This document shows, in pieces, positions 11,601 to 22,753 of a stretch of 64,000 bases of DNA. The notes beneath the pieces were generated by a model, which was not told the DNA's origin, ran no database searches, and worked only from the letters and a program-made list of their open reading frames with translations. Every line of letters begins with the position of its first letter. The stretch's first letter is position 1. This DNA is from Usnea hakonensis (Eukaryota > Ascomycota > Lecanoromycetes > Lecanorales > Parmeliaceae): the NCBI GenBank assembly GCA_013423325.1, contig BLJB01000014.1, positions 1 through 64,000 on the forward strand, written 5' to 3'. The translations under genes and the position numbers were made by a program.

Positions 11601-11919
11601 TACTTATGCATATATAATGCTCTTTCGCTTAAAGACGGAAGATGGTGCCTAATGTTATAGACGTATGCTAGCGTTAGATGTCTTTTTTATAGCTACAGTG
11701 CGGCGCATACACTTGACCACCAGCCATTCGCTGCTTACTCGGGAAAACATAGCAACGCTTGTATTGTTCGTTATTTAAGGGGATACCAGGTTGCCGAGGC
11801 ATTTCACGCCGTAGGACCTGAAGACGTGGGAAGTTTCTAGTTATTGATCCCTGGAAAGGTACGATTAGCATGATCAATACTACTATGGCGTAAGCATGAG
11901 TCGAACATGAAGATGCATA
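11601..11919. other. AT-rich intergenic stretch
   Basis: About 0.3 kb downstream of the membrane-protein gene and next to the MITE-like element. Rich in short T and A runs, with no coding frame I can support. It may be decayed mobile DNA, but I found no matching motif. Confidence 0.35.
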
Positions 11920-13178
11920 CTAGATCGCCGGACTCGCGCCTATGGTAGTCTCTACTCTAATCATTCCGAGTTCGAGATCCAATCCACCCTCGCCCCCGCG
12001 GACGCCAGTCTCGACTGTAGTCGTGCTGCGCGGGGCATGGGGTTCATCCGTGAACCTTTCCGTAGACGTGCTTTCCTGCAAGTAATTTCTGCGATGAAAA
12101 ATGAAGCTGAGTCGTGTTGTGACGGCGGATTGTATCTGGACGAGAATGTATCTGAGGCTTGGGCCACGCTTCAAAAGAGGCGCATAGCAAGGAAGATTGG
12201 CGCACACGGTAGAAGCGCATGCTTCGATTCCAGACCACATAACCATGTTGACGACAGGGCCTATTGTGGTCAGCTAGGCACAATCTACTGCAATGGGGGA
12301 AAATACCAGCAAAGTTGACTTGGTAGTTGCCTTCGATATTGATTTGTACGTACTTGACAGCATAAGATAAACGGGCAATGGACGATACTATGCAACTGTG
12401 TTTCAGAATTAGTCTGCGAAATATTGAGGAATGGTTTTCGACAGGTACATACAAGACTCCAAGACCGAAGATACCGACGAGACCCAATTTCTGACCATCA
12501 CTGATTTGAAGCTTTCTAATGAATGAAGCAGGAACACATAGAATGATAATGTCCAACAGTACGTCCGTTACGCTAAGACATACGTACATAACGGTGTAAT
12601 TTGTCGTAGGTGTACAGGTCACCCAGTTGCAGCGGAGAGGCCATACCTGGAAGAAGGTGGCGAACAAGAATGAAACAACCCAAGCCATAGTGAGAACCAG
12701 GAGGATTTTTATGGTCATTGGGTATCGGCTAGAGGTAAACAGCCGTCCGTAAAGACACAGCACCGAGAGTTTGACCAGGCCTAAAGCAAGAATATACCAG
12801 AATTGGAGTACAAATACGATCTGTGCCCACGTCAAGATCATGCGAGGAAGGCCGAACCCTGATTGAGACTTACCTTCAGGAAAGTTTGGGCTTTAATGTC
12901 ACTGAGAGACCCAAATGGTACTCCGAACCCTCCTACAGGAACACCGATGATATTGGTGATCGCTAGTGCTATAGAGAAAATCTGCAAGTAGCTGTTAATA
13001 GAATAGATGTGAGTATCGTTTACTCAAACCATACCAATGCCGCAATGATGAGCCAATCGTCGGCGTTCGGAAATTTCTGCTTCCGCCTCAAGTGTAACCG
13101 CAAAACAACCGCTATAATTGCAAGAGCCATGAAAATAGAGCTTGTAGCAATCATCGCACGAGATGCTGACGTGGTCAT
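11920..13178 (-). CDS. PTH11/rhodopsin-like seven-helix integral membrane protein
   Basis: Fungal-specific seven-transmembrane protein of the rhodopsin/PTH11-like superfamily, presumably in the plasma membrane as a receptor or sensor. Five exons (13035-13178, 12874-12981, 12453-12820, 12307-12395, 11920-12260) give 349 residues with a consistent frame. Family marks: helix 1 (SSIFMALAIIAVVLRL) followed by NADDWLIIAAL, helix 3 with FWYILALGLVKLSVLCLYGRLF, the Trp/Cys loop WPLRCNW, a helix ending LLDIIILCVP, and VVNMVMWSGIEACASTVCANLPCYAPL in pieces across the last exon. There is no CFEM domain. The C-terminal tail is hydrophilic and Thr-rich. The last intron (46 nt) is short but keeps the frame. 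Ligand unknown. Confidence 0.8.
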
Positions 13179-13931
13179 GTTGAAGAGCAGGTGTATGCTG
13201 TTCTGAACCCCGCAAAAGAAGTGAAAGATCGAATTGAAGCCAGTTCATAAGACAGCCAGGTGTGCAGGTTTCATAGCAGGTAATCCACGTCAATGGCGGA
13301 AACATCGACATTCCAATGTACATTGTACATGACTTGTACCGAATGAGATAAAGATCCGTCCCTCCATCACGAGTCTTGCCTCATAGCTTTCCCCTCCATT
13401 CCTTCCCACAGCCTCGTCTACCAACTCCCTGCCTTCCCCAAATTTCACGTCTAACGAGGCATCAGTACCATTTCGGGACTGTATAATTGTAAATGTTGTT
13501 GAGAAGACCGGCAAGAGTTGCACAAGAGAACGTGACTGAGCTGTGACCAAGTGCAATCATACGAGCCAGTTGGAAGTGACCATACTCTCAACGCTTTGAA
13601 ATTTAAAATTCTCTTATTCGGGTTTGCAGCACCTTACGATGTCGACTTGGAATGGCGTGCGGTAGACTCCATTTGAAATTGAGCAGCGGTGAGTTCCATG
13701 GCCAACAGTTGGCTCGGTTTCTCCCGATCAAAAGTCTCCGGTCATACGGATACATCCATAAGCTGAGCAAGATCAGCGGTAAGGTAGCCTGGAGGGTGAT
13801 TGACCCAAAACAGGATGGCTTAGTAAACTTATCGCGTCACATATATTTCCAATCACAAATTCCAAAGCATTCCTCAGACCTTTTACCGTAACAATTACGA
13901 AATTCTATCAATTATCTGCCACATCATCAGC
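13179..13931. other. Divergent promoter region
   Basis: About 750 bp between two divergently transcribed genes, the membrane protein (minus) and the cupin (plus). Both promoters must lie here. Frames within it show no protein-like features. No repeats were seen. Confidence 0.45.
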
Positions 13932-14616
13932 ATGTCAACCGTCGACACCACACTCACCTCTCCCATCCAGCCATTCTTCAAACCTTCCCTAACTACTACC
14001 GAGTCACCTTCTGTTCGCCAACTCATTGCAAAATTGCATCTGCAAAAGCATCCAGAAGGCGGCTACTTTTTCGAAACTGACCGCGATTCATCACGCGTCC
14101 CGAATCCCTTCGTAACCAGCAGTAACGATGACTCAAGTCGAGCAGCGTGTACGACCATCTACTATCTCCTAACGCCCGCAAGCCCTACAGGACATTTCCA
14201 TAGGAATAAAGCTAGGACAATCCATACTTTGCATAAGGGACGAGGGCGCTATGTCATCATACATGAAGACGAAAAGGAGAAAGGTGAAAAAGCCAGGGTT
14301 GAAACATTTGTTGTCGGGCATGATATCCATGCCGGTGAGAGAGTACAGTGGATTGTAGAAGGGGGAAAGTGCAAGGCGAGCTTTTTACTGCCAGATGAGG
14401 AAGGCCGGCTGGAGAGCCAGGGTCTGCTGATTAGTGAGGTAAGCCACTGGCGAGTCCTCCTTGTATCGTATGCAGCTTCTCACCCCTATGCTCCAGGTTG
14501 TTGTTCCAGGCTTTGAGTTTTCTGATCACAGCATGATGCCGGCTGAAACACTTTCGGACTTGCTATCCAATCACCAAGCCGAAGAACTGCGCTGGCTGCT
14601 TGCTCAGGCAGAGTAG
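13932..14616 (+). CDS. Cupin_5 (DUF985) domain protein
   Basis: Cytosolic beta-barrel protein of the RmlC-like cupin family with the DUF985 signature; members are small and their substrates are mostly undefined. Exons 13932-14438 and 14497-14616 flank a 58-nt intron (GTAAGC...CTCCAG) and give 208 residues. Family marks: RQLIAKLHLQKHPEGGYF at about 31-48, TTIYYLLT and the metal-site-like GHFHRN around 95-100, then WIVEGG, and after the splice VVVPGFEFSDHSM, where the final barrel strand lies. The C-terminal helix ends LRWLLAQAE. Everything expected for the domain is present, so it looks functional. The divergent neighbour is a membrane protein with no known link. Confidence 0.9.
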
Positions 14617-15412
14617 ATCGAGCAGACCCCAGTTCGAATATCCGGTTGCTTTTTATTTTGTAACGATAAGAGCAGGATTAATGGAACAAATCGACCCCTC
14701 AAGAAGTCGAATATGCATCTTCAAATTTCTCATCAATTCGTGTTAACTGTGTTACACTCTATTGTCTATGAGAAATTGGGCACTGATTGATCTACCATTT
14801 TTACCAGACCTGTGTGGATGTGCACTGTTAAGCGTGTTTGAAGTCTTGGGCACTTCGCCCAATAGATTGTGTAGACGATCGTTAATTCAGGAACAAGGAA
14901 CCCGATTGAGAGATGAGACACTAACCATGTTGCACTTACATAAAGCAGCACCGCCAAACCCATTATGAGCTGCTAACTATTATTTCGCACGAGACTATCC
15001 CTTATGACAGCTACAACTTCCGACGACGTCTGTCAGTCAAACCCCAAGTCAGACGCAAGATCCCAAGTGACCAGCGAGTCCACTCACCCCAATGCCATCC
15101 AACAGGTAGGTTGTCGGTATCGATGCCGAGGCTGGAAGGGTAGACCCGAGATAAACTTGGAACCGCTGTGATGATCAATGAAGCACATTCGCCGATGTGT
15201 AGTTTTGAACCGATGACTTATCTGTCTCCATCTCCTTCTACTCAACCCTGTATGATACCTGCACCGAAAGACTTTAAAATGTAGACGTGGAAACGTGAAA
15301 GGAATTGTTGGACGACTGATAGTACTACTGCGTCTTGTGGCGTCCGAGGCGGAGAACTGAAGTCTGCTGTGGTAGCTGCTTGCTCCAGGCTACTGCCATA
15401 GTCCCGGACCCA
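14617..15412. other. Convergent intergenic region
   Basis: About 0.8 kb between the 3' ends of the cupin gene (plus) and the BuGZ gene (minus). AT-rich, with no convincing coding frame. It should hold both terminators or poly(A) regions. No repeat was noticed. Confidence 0.45.
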
Positions 15413-17054
15413 CTATCCACTAGGAGCGAATGCGTACCTGGGCATTTGTGCCATCTTCTCTTCAGGACTGACTTCATTGTCTGAGTATACCAACTTCATG
15501 TTCTTTTCCTTTTCTTTCTTACCCTTCTTCTCTTCTGCAGGCTCTTGAATCTTTGGCAACCCTATTTTGCTTTCTGCTGTACCCGCAGCTTTGTCTGCGT
15601 CTTTGGCCGCGCCCAAAAGGAGATCATCCAGAGAAGTAGCATTGGCAGATGGAGGAGGCACCGGAAGTGAGCCTGGCGGAGGTCCACTCGCCCCTGGCGC
15701 ACCGGGAGCTCCAATTCCACCATGCTGTTGCTGAGCATTGTGAGAATGATCTGTTGGGTTGGGTGGTCCAGGCAGCTGTCCTTGATGCATCTGCTGCATC
15801 TGAAAAGCGTTCACTGGCGGCGCCCCAAAGGAAGGTCTCTGGGGCAGTCCTGGTGCTGGCGGCAAGCTCCCAGGACGCTGAGGTATGATATGCTGTGGTG
15901 GTGTATTATTTTGAGCAGACTGGAACTGGTTTTGCTGGTATGGAGGAGGAGGAGAACCGCCGAACGGTCCGCTCTGGAAATTTGGAGGCCCATTCTGGAA
16001 CTGAGGCGGAGGCCCGGTCTGAAACGGCGTAGGACCATTTTGGAATTGATTTGGTGCACCGTTTTGAAAAGAAGGCGGTCCATTCTGAAATTGCGGAGGG
16101 CCATTGTGGAATGAAGAGGGGCCGTTCTGAAACTGAGGAGGTGGTCCATTCTGGTATTGAGGTTGAAAGCCGGGACCGCCTTGCTGGGTGAATTGTTGCG
16201 GCGGCGCAAAGGCTTGATTTTGAGGTGGAACGAAACCCTGCTGTTGCGGGGCAAACGGGGAGTGCGACTGTTGATACGGCGGTGGTTGCTGGGGGTAGGG
16301 TTGGGGGAAGGCAGAATAAGATGCACTTTGAGGTGGACCTCCAAACGGGGTTTGCTGCTGTGATGGAGGATAACCTGGCGAGCCGGCCTTATCGGAAGTG
16401 TCTTAGTCCAGGTTGAATGAACAGGATCATCGGATGACTCACGTAGTTGCCAGGGCTCTGACCCAAGCCTGGACTCTGATTGCCTTGCGCCATCCCAGCA
16501 GGCGTGTTGCCTCCACTGCTGATCCCAGTTGCTTCTTCTGCCGCCTTCTTTGCCTTGTGTTCAGCCAAGCGCTTTTTCAGATCGGATGGAGCCTCAAATT
16601 TGGGCTTCTTGGCGGTGCCTCCTGCCCCTGCAGGCCCAAGGTTGCCCGTAGCAGCTCGGCGCTCGGCTTCAGCTTGAGCGAATTGCTGTAGGACACGCTG
16701 ATTGTGACTTTGGGCGACATCGTCTGGGATACCCTCCATGCCAAAAATCTCAACATCCAGGCCTGATCGGTTGGGCAGTGCATTCTCAATGATGGTGAGT
16801 GTCTCCTTGTGAACTTGAGTCATATGGACAGACAGTCCTTCAAGCTGCGTCAGTTTGAGATCGAATTGGCTGAGAGAGGCTTACGTACCGCCTGCTGTAT
16901 TCAGCCGCCTCGCGCATCTCTCACACTTGAAATGCTTGGCCTTTTGGTGATTGATCAGAATCTTGAGGTCGTCAAAGTCGCGCTCGCAGTAATAGCACCA
17001 GGGCCTGGAAAGAGTCTCTTCGATGTCAGGGTGCTTGCGCTTTGTTTTACCCAT
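15413..17054 (-). CDS. BuGZ: BuGZ/ZNF207-type C2H2 zinc-finger protein with GLEBS motif
   Basis: Homologue of BuGZ/ZNF207, a microtubule- and Bub3-binding zinc-finger protein that stabilises Bub3 and supports chromosome alignment. Exons 16889-17054, 16443-16837 and 15413-16387 give 511 residues. At the N-terminus, PWCYYCERDFDD...HQKAKHFKCERCARRL and, after the first splice, GLSVHMTQVHKETL form the tandem zinc fingers. IFGMEGIPDD is the invariant post-finger motif. A Lys/Ala-rich helix follows. A long Pro/Gln-rich region contains about seven short repeats of the form (Q)FQNGPP, like the Pro-rich phase-separating region of animal BuGZ. Near the C-terminus, NEVSPEEKMAQMPRY matches the GLEBS-type Bub3-binding motif with its Glu-Glu pair. 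Acceptor choice at exon 2 (after CTTGAAG) was set by the conserved Gly-Leu-Ser-Val-His. Confidence 0.93.
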
Positions 17055-17826
17055 AGCCAATGACTTCAGGGGCTAATTGAAGATTACAAGGAAACAGTCA
17101 AGCTCTGAAGTGAAGGGATCGGAGGGTTGTAACTTGTCAATGTGAGGTGAAAAGGTTGGTCGAGGCCGACATCTCAGAAATTGTGATTATGTAATTATCA
17201 CGCTAGGATAGTTCTCAGACTTTACTGTTTTAGGTATTAGCGCGCGGTCAAACCCTGCTCCACCAAGACTGAGAGGCTCTTCTCAATTTTAGACTAAGCA
17301 GTACATTTACTCGATGTACATCTTCATTATGAACAGCAGGAACAATGGGCAAAAGGCAAACCATCATGGCTCTTTAACATCAATAAATCTTGGCATATTT
17401 TTCTTAGATTCTATACCCTGCCTAACAGGCCCATCATCGTGCAGTATGAGTATCTCCTGGTGCCTTGACTTGCGCTCCAGAAGCATTCTATCTTCCCAAG
17501 CATAGCAACGCAAGGTACTCGATCCCTTGACCCGCATCTGGGGTACTACAAGGCTGCCATTTTGTGGCAGATACCTAACAACCTACGCGTTATGTGTTGT
17601 GTTGCAAGGTAGGTCGACCAATTTACTTGTTGCAAGAGGAACGGACCATCATAGTTCATGCTCTCTTCTCGAAAGGGAATGCCACGCGGGCATGACTCCA
17701 AGCTGTCCTACATATAACAACGTCACGCAAAGTCTTAGACTCGTGTAATTGAAGACATGTTTCCTTTATGTTGTTTGCAAGCAATCATCAATTTAGCTCG
17801 GAGTACCTCTTCGAACAACCTCTCTC
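17055..17826. other. Intergenic, nothing recognised
   Basis: About 0.8 kb between two minus-strand genes; it contains the BuGZ promoter and the 3' flank of the leucine-rich-repeat gene. Short frames on the plus strand (17314-17748) show no recognisable features. Confidence 0.4.
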
Positions 17827-20175
17827 TCAACACTCTTTCTCGGTCATAGGCGGTGGATTATCCGCATTCATCACATCATTGACGGTCTCCATGCCATCCT
17901 GCCACACTTTTTTCAAAACCAATTGTCCACGCCGAGCCAGGCCTGTATGCCTGTTTCGGTATGCGCTGTCGATTAGTCTCACATCTTTGGGACTGATTAG
18001 CCAACGTCTCCCCTCGGCATCGAATCGAGCAGCGTCGATATCCCCATACTGTCGCTGAATATTCTCTTTGATGCGCTCATCCACAGGCAACTTGACGCCA
18101 GCGGCTACCTTATTGTACACACTCTTCGCTTGAAAAACGACCAGCGTCTTCGAATTGCTGATTTCTTCGTAAATTGACTCGAGCGCTGGAAGGCTCATGG
18201 CGGTAGTACCAAGATCGAGCATTCGTAGCTTTTGGCAAGTCGACACCATCATGTTCATACTATCCACTACATCGTCTTCGAGATAATTATATCGCATTCC
18301 AAGATCTTCTGTTGCAAAACTTTGGCCCATGCGCAAAGTCATGAGTTGAGGATGGCCCTTGAAAGCTTGCAGTATTGATTTTGCCCCCTTGGATTTCAAT
18401 CCGCAGGAAGCGAGTGTCAGACGAAGTAGTGATATATTTCTCGCAAGCCCTTCTGCGAGTGCGTCTGCGCCAGCATCTCCCATAGGATTGGCGTCGAGAT
18501 ACAACGATTCTAGTGTGCAATTTGGCGGTGCGAGGTATTTCGCGAGACTTTGACATGCGGAGTGGCCTATTCCCACCGCGCTGAGATAGATGTGTCGTAG
18601 CGGAATGGGACTGTGATGATTTTCCAGAAGCGAAAAGAGGTGACAAACCCCTTCACCGCCCAGTTCTGTCATATCAAGGTCGAGGGTGCGTAATTTCGAG
18701 GTCTTGGTGATCAGATCATAAAGAGCAGTCGACGCCTTTGGGCCAAGCGGATTTCGTTTGAGCCAAATGTTGGTGATAGAACTTGAGGTTATCCACGCAG
18801 AGACCAGGCGCTCAAAGCCAGCAAGATCAATGCAATTACCGGCAAGATACCAGGTCTCTATGCGATTGGGGTGCGCAAATACGAATTCCGAGATCAGCCG
18901 GGCGCCTACAGGCCCAATCATGTTATTACCGAGCAAGAAATGGCGAACAAAGGTGTTGCTGTCCAGGCTTGTCATGAGCTGAGAGATGTTCGGTGGGCCA
19001 AGGACCCTGGTAAAGTCAGCATCCGACCTGGATGAGCACTGGAGCCGACACTTATAGCTCGCCCTAGTAAACAGGCCGCGTTTTGGGATATGCAAGTTTT
19101 ATAGAACCAAACAGCAGATGTTCGTAGGGGTCAAATGAAGACAACCAACAGCTCGTATGGAAGGACGGCGTCGTTGATTCAGAAAATTGAGGTGTTTTGA
19201 AAACTCACATTTTACAGAGATCCATACGTCCATCCTCGTACAGGATACCTTTCTCAAATTCCGCAGTGTCGACGCCGTAAAATGGCTCCTGTCCTCTGGA
19301 ACCCTGAACGAAAAGATTCAGCGTATTTCTATCAGCATTAAGACTTGGGGTACTGGAGCGACTCGGAGCGTAGAACTAGACCACCTGCTCCTTCTTCGAG
19401 CTCGAAAAGCCATGAGTAGGAAGGAAACTACTCAGGCGAGTGCGCTCACATTCAAAGTATCATGGGTACCTCCAACACTAAGATGTTCGAAGAACGCAGC
19501 CAAACTCTCTTCGTCGCTGATGCTGACGGGCATAGGCAATGCAGGTGGACCGGTGAGAGGGAGTTGGTCATTGACTTCATCCCAGGGGCCTTGACGGAGA
19601 ACCCGGTGTTTCCACTTGGGTTGATTTCTTGCCTGGACTCTGGCTACTTCATCTGCTTTTTGCTTTGCCTGTATTGTCTTTCGAAGGAGCACGATATCCT
19701 TCTCATATTTGATGACCTGGGATAAATTCGAGTCGGATTCACTTGGGTACAGTAGCCCAGCAATTTCATGTGCCAGATCGGCGCTCTTTTGATCTAGCAG
19801 TGTTTGAGATCAGCATAGCCTTAGCGAGAAGCCGTGTGGCCAGGATTGAGAATCACGCGGCCCTGCCAACAAAATTGGGTGGCTCTATGAGTGATACGTA
19901 CCTGCATGTCGCCGACGAGGTGCTTTGAGACATTCCGAATCTATTGTTTCGCCTTTACACAAGGCGTTGTAAGACTGGCGAATGAGGCTGGCCCAGTGCG
20001 CAGCGCTGTGTGCGGTATTGGCCGGGGAAGGAGGGACTGTTCCGCTATCTTGCGCTTCTACCAAGGTGAGAGACAGGGTCGGGCTGTCAGGAGCACGATC
20101 TACATCACCCTCGTTTAATGTAGTTGAGGCTATTGATAAGAGGGTGTTTAGGTCAAGACCTTTCGATGTAGCCAT
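17827..20175 (-). CDS. Leucine-rich-repeat (RNI-like) protein
   Basis: Predicted 654-residue protein from four exons: 19902-20175, 19450-19793, 19209-19375 and 17827-19006. The N-terminal third is polar. Its second exon holds a heptad-rich stretch around KYEKDIVLLRKTIQAKQKADE (about residues 115-140) that may form a coiled coil. The third exon encodes YGVDTAEFEKGILYEDGRMDL. From about residue 262 on there are ribonuclease-inhibitor-like repeats, for example LRTLDLDMTELGGEGV, LRHIYLSAVGIG and LESLYLDANPMGDAGADALAEGL, each with the L-x-x-L-x-L plus Gly-x-x-Gly-Ala pattern. No signal peptide or membrane span. Probably a cytosolic or nuclear scaffold. Exons 3 and 4 were joined at ...CKM/VLGPPN, which preserves the repeat fold. 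Confidence 0.8.
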
Positions 20176-21093
20176 ATTTGCTTTGTGGAATGCTCAAAAC
20201 AGGTCCGTTCGGAACAACTCTCTGGTGTACTTGAAGAGTTGAAGTTTTGAAAAACCAGCATGCCTGAGGAGTCACACTGTCATGAGTCAGTCGCTCACAG
20301 CTCCATTTCACAGTTGTGACTCAGCGTCGATGCTCGGCAACGGAACCCAGCAGATATATCACGTGATTTGCGCTTTCTTTACCCAATCAATTCAACAGCA
20401 AAAGTCATGAGAGGCATATCACCTTTCCTCGGCGTCTAGCGAGTTACATAACCCTCTGCAATGATTGATATTCGGCAGAGGCTCAATTAAAGGTCGCGGA
20501 AAGCTGATCGGCTCGCTCGTCAACGGGATAGACCCTTCGGCTCTTGCTCTCTGAAGCGACCACCACTCCGCACAAACGACCTGCATTTGTGTAATAGAAT
20601 GCAACAAAAGTCATAGAAAATCAAAAATCCTAGTTCATCCATATCTTCTACCCAATCTTCAAGACTCCCCGCCAGAAAAAGTCGACCTTTCCCCTCAGAC
20701 AACCCAACATCAAACATCAAAACAACCATATCTACACATTCCCTCCTAGGACTCCATACATCCTCCCCCTCCCCCAATCCTTATAAACTATCCTCCTTGG
20801 CATAACCCGCTCGCTTCGAGACTCCATCTGTTATTCATGGCCTTTGCCACATTACTCTAAGGGAAAAAAGACGACTTTGACATGAACGATGGAGAGTGAG
20901 GTTGGCGGTTATCTTGAAAAGCTAAATGATGAGGGTAATTAAATTAGGAGATATCATTCCCATAAGTCTACCTCTAACTCACAAATCCCCAGAACATATT
21001 GCTCAATCAATCCATTGCTTGCAGAGCCTCAAACGAACAAACAAACCCCTTTCCAAACGTAGTACCCATCCCCGCCTCCTCCTCCCCCATTCT

Positions 21094-21126
21094 CTATCCC
21101 TATCCCTATCCCTATCCCTATCCCTA
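21094..21126 (+). repeat. CTATCC hexamer microsatellite (5.5 copies)
   Basis: Five perfect CTATCC units plus a half unit, running into CCCTAAATC. The motif is one base away from the fungal telomeric hexamer CCCTAA. Embedded in a C/T-rich tract. Confidence 0.85.
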
Positions 21127-21899
21127 AATCAACCACCTTTCCAAAAGTCCTGCGGGATCAATACCCGCTCGAGACGCATTGATCCTGCCCCCCCGTGAAT
21201 TGTCTCTGTACTTTAGCGTGAGACATGCTCTCAGTCACCACCTAGCAATGAAAGTAGACTCTGCGCCGGATCTTGGCCGCTTGTCTACATCCTGCTGTGT
21301 GGGGGAGGGGGGGAAACTTTGTTGGAGGAAGATGAGCCATGAAGAACCGCAGATCCAGAGATGAGGCTGAGATCTTGCGTGCGTGGTTATTTGAGGCTTG
21401 TGGTGGGATGAGAATATATCTAACGGTGAATGTGTGTAATGCGAAAGGGGAAAGAAAGCAGAGGGCTTGATGATGACGGGTGCGTGGATTGTTGTATTTT
21501 ATGAAGATGCTCCTTTTGTGTGGGTTTAGCTTGAAAGATTTTTTGCTTCGCCTGGCGACTTTGCAGCACACATATATGGGGCATGTCGAAGGTCATGGGT
21601 AGCTTTTCTCCATTCCCGCACTCCTGCCGTCTATTTTCCCCCGGAAAGATAGATCCTGCGCCTACTTCACAGCGTGCCCTACTATCACACTCCCCCCCCG
21701 GCTCCCCCATATCTACACCTACACCCACCCTACATATCCCTCTTTCCCCTCCTCCCCAAACGAACCCTCTCTAAACCCACGATATCTAGTCCCGCGGCAT
21801 CAAGGATCCAACAACAATGTTTTAAACGGGCGTGAGGGGTACGAGGCGACGCAAGGAAGGAGTCGTTTTTGTTTTTGGGATTGGGACCGTTGTGCGCCG

Positions 21900-21940
21900 C
21901 ATGTATGTATGTATGTACGTATGTAAGGATGTATGTAGAG
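21900..21940 (+). repeat. ATGT tetranucleotide microsatellite, imperfect
   Basis: Tandem ATGT units interrupted by ACGT and AGG variants, in the gap at 20.2-22.7 kb. Probably neutral slippage. Confidence 0.75.
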
Positions 21941-22753
21941 TACGCCCGAGAATGAAAGCAGGTGCCGCGCCTTGCGCGTCGGGTGGGCTTCTTAACTAAA
22001 ACTCTTCCTTCCTTCGGACTGTTTTTTTTTCTTCTTATTTTTTCTTTCTTTTTTTTTATCTGCTGCTGGGAATGGAGTTTCAGGAGAGAGGAACTGTGCT
22101 CTGTAGGGGGATTGTGGTGGAGTGGGAGGCGCGGTGGGTAAGCACTTTGATTTATAGGTAGGTAGGTAAGTGTGTATGGACGAAATCATAATGCCGTAAG
22201 GGGGCGGCTGATATATACAAATGTTTGAGTCGGGCACTGCGCCGTAGCCTTGTCGGCTCGCCGCCAGCGCGCAGCGTGGCTTTTTGCGGAAGCAGTCCGT
22301 GGGTTTTTGAGGGCGGATGGGGGATGGAGGGCGAGGTGCATGGGTGGATCCTGCTTCAAACATGTCCATGTGTGTGCCACTCCACTCGCGATAGGATCGC
22401 CGGCTGTGTTGGGTTTTTTGTGGGAGAAGAATCAACGTGCATGATTTTGCGCGGGCATGTGGATATGAGGCTAAGATGCGTTATAAATAGTTGGTCGCGT
22501 GTAGCCTTGCGAGTACCCGGCCACAGTCTTTTTTTTGTCGGAGGCATGTAGCCTGATGGTTTCGCTTTCAAGCTGCATTGACCACGTTGCTCATCTAGAT
22601 ATCTTAGACATGCTTTAATATATACAACGACATCGCGTAGACTCTCGTCTTTTCGTGGGTCAACATCCTTACTCTCGCAGCCCGACAAAAAAAGAAAGAG
22701 GGAGTAATTAATTAGTCGTCGAATTTCTAATCGATGTCAAAACAGCCAGCATC

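Larger units (their letters stand above)
20176..22753. other. Long low-complexity intergenic region
   Basis: A 2.6-kb gap with no coding frame I can support. It is built from pyrimidine-rich and T-rich tracts, C/T clusters near 21060-21130 and 21680-21780, tetranucleotide repeats near 21901 and 22150, and a long T-rich tract around 22020-22060. It should include the promoter of the leucine-rich-repeat gene and the 3' flank of the secreted-protein gene. A long untranslated leader or noncoding transcript is possible but unproven. Confidence 0.5.

Noticed and set aside
11880..11945. Possible minus-strand tRNA with GTTCGACTC
   Set aside because: Only a 4-bp T stem forms and no acceptor stem pairs. 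The sequence overlaps the end of the membrane-protein gene.
15722..16363. Several Arg/Leu-rich plus-strand frames
   Set aside because: Antisense shadows of the Pro/Gln-rich region of BuGZ.
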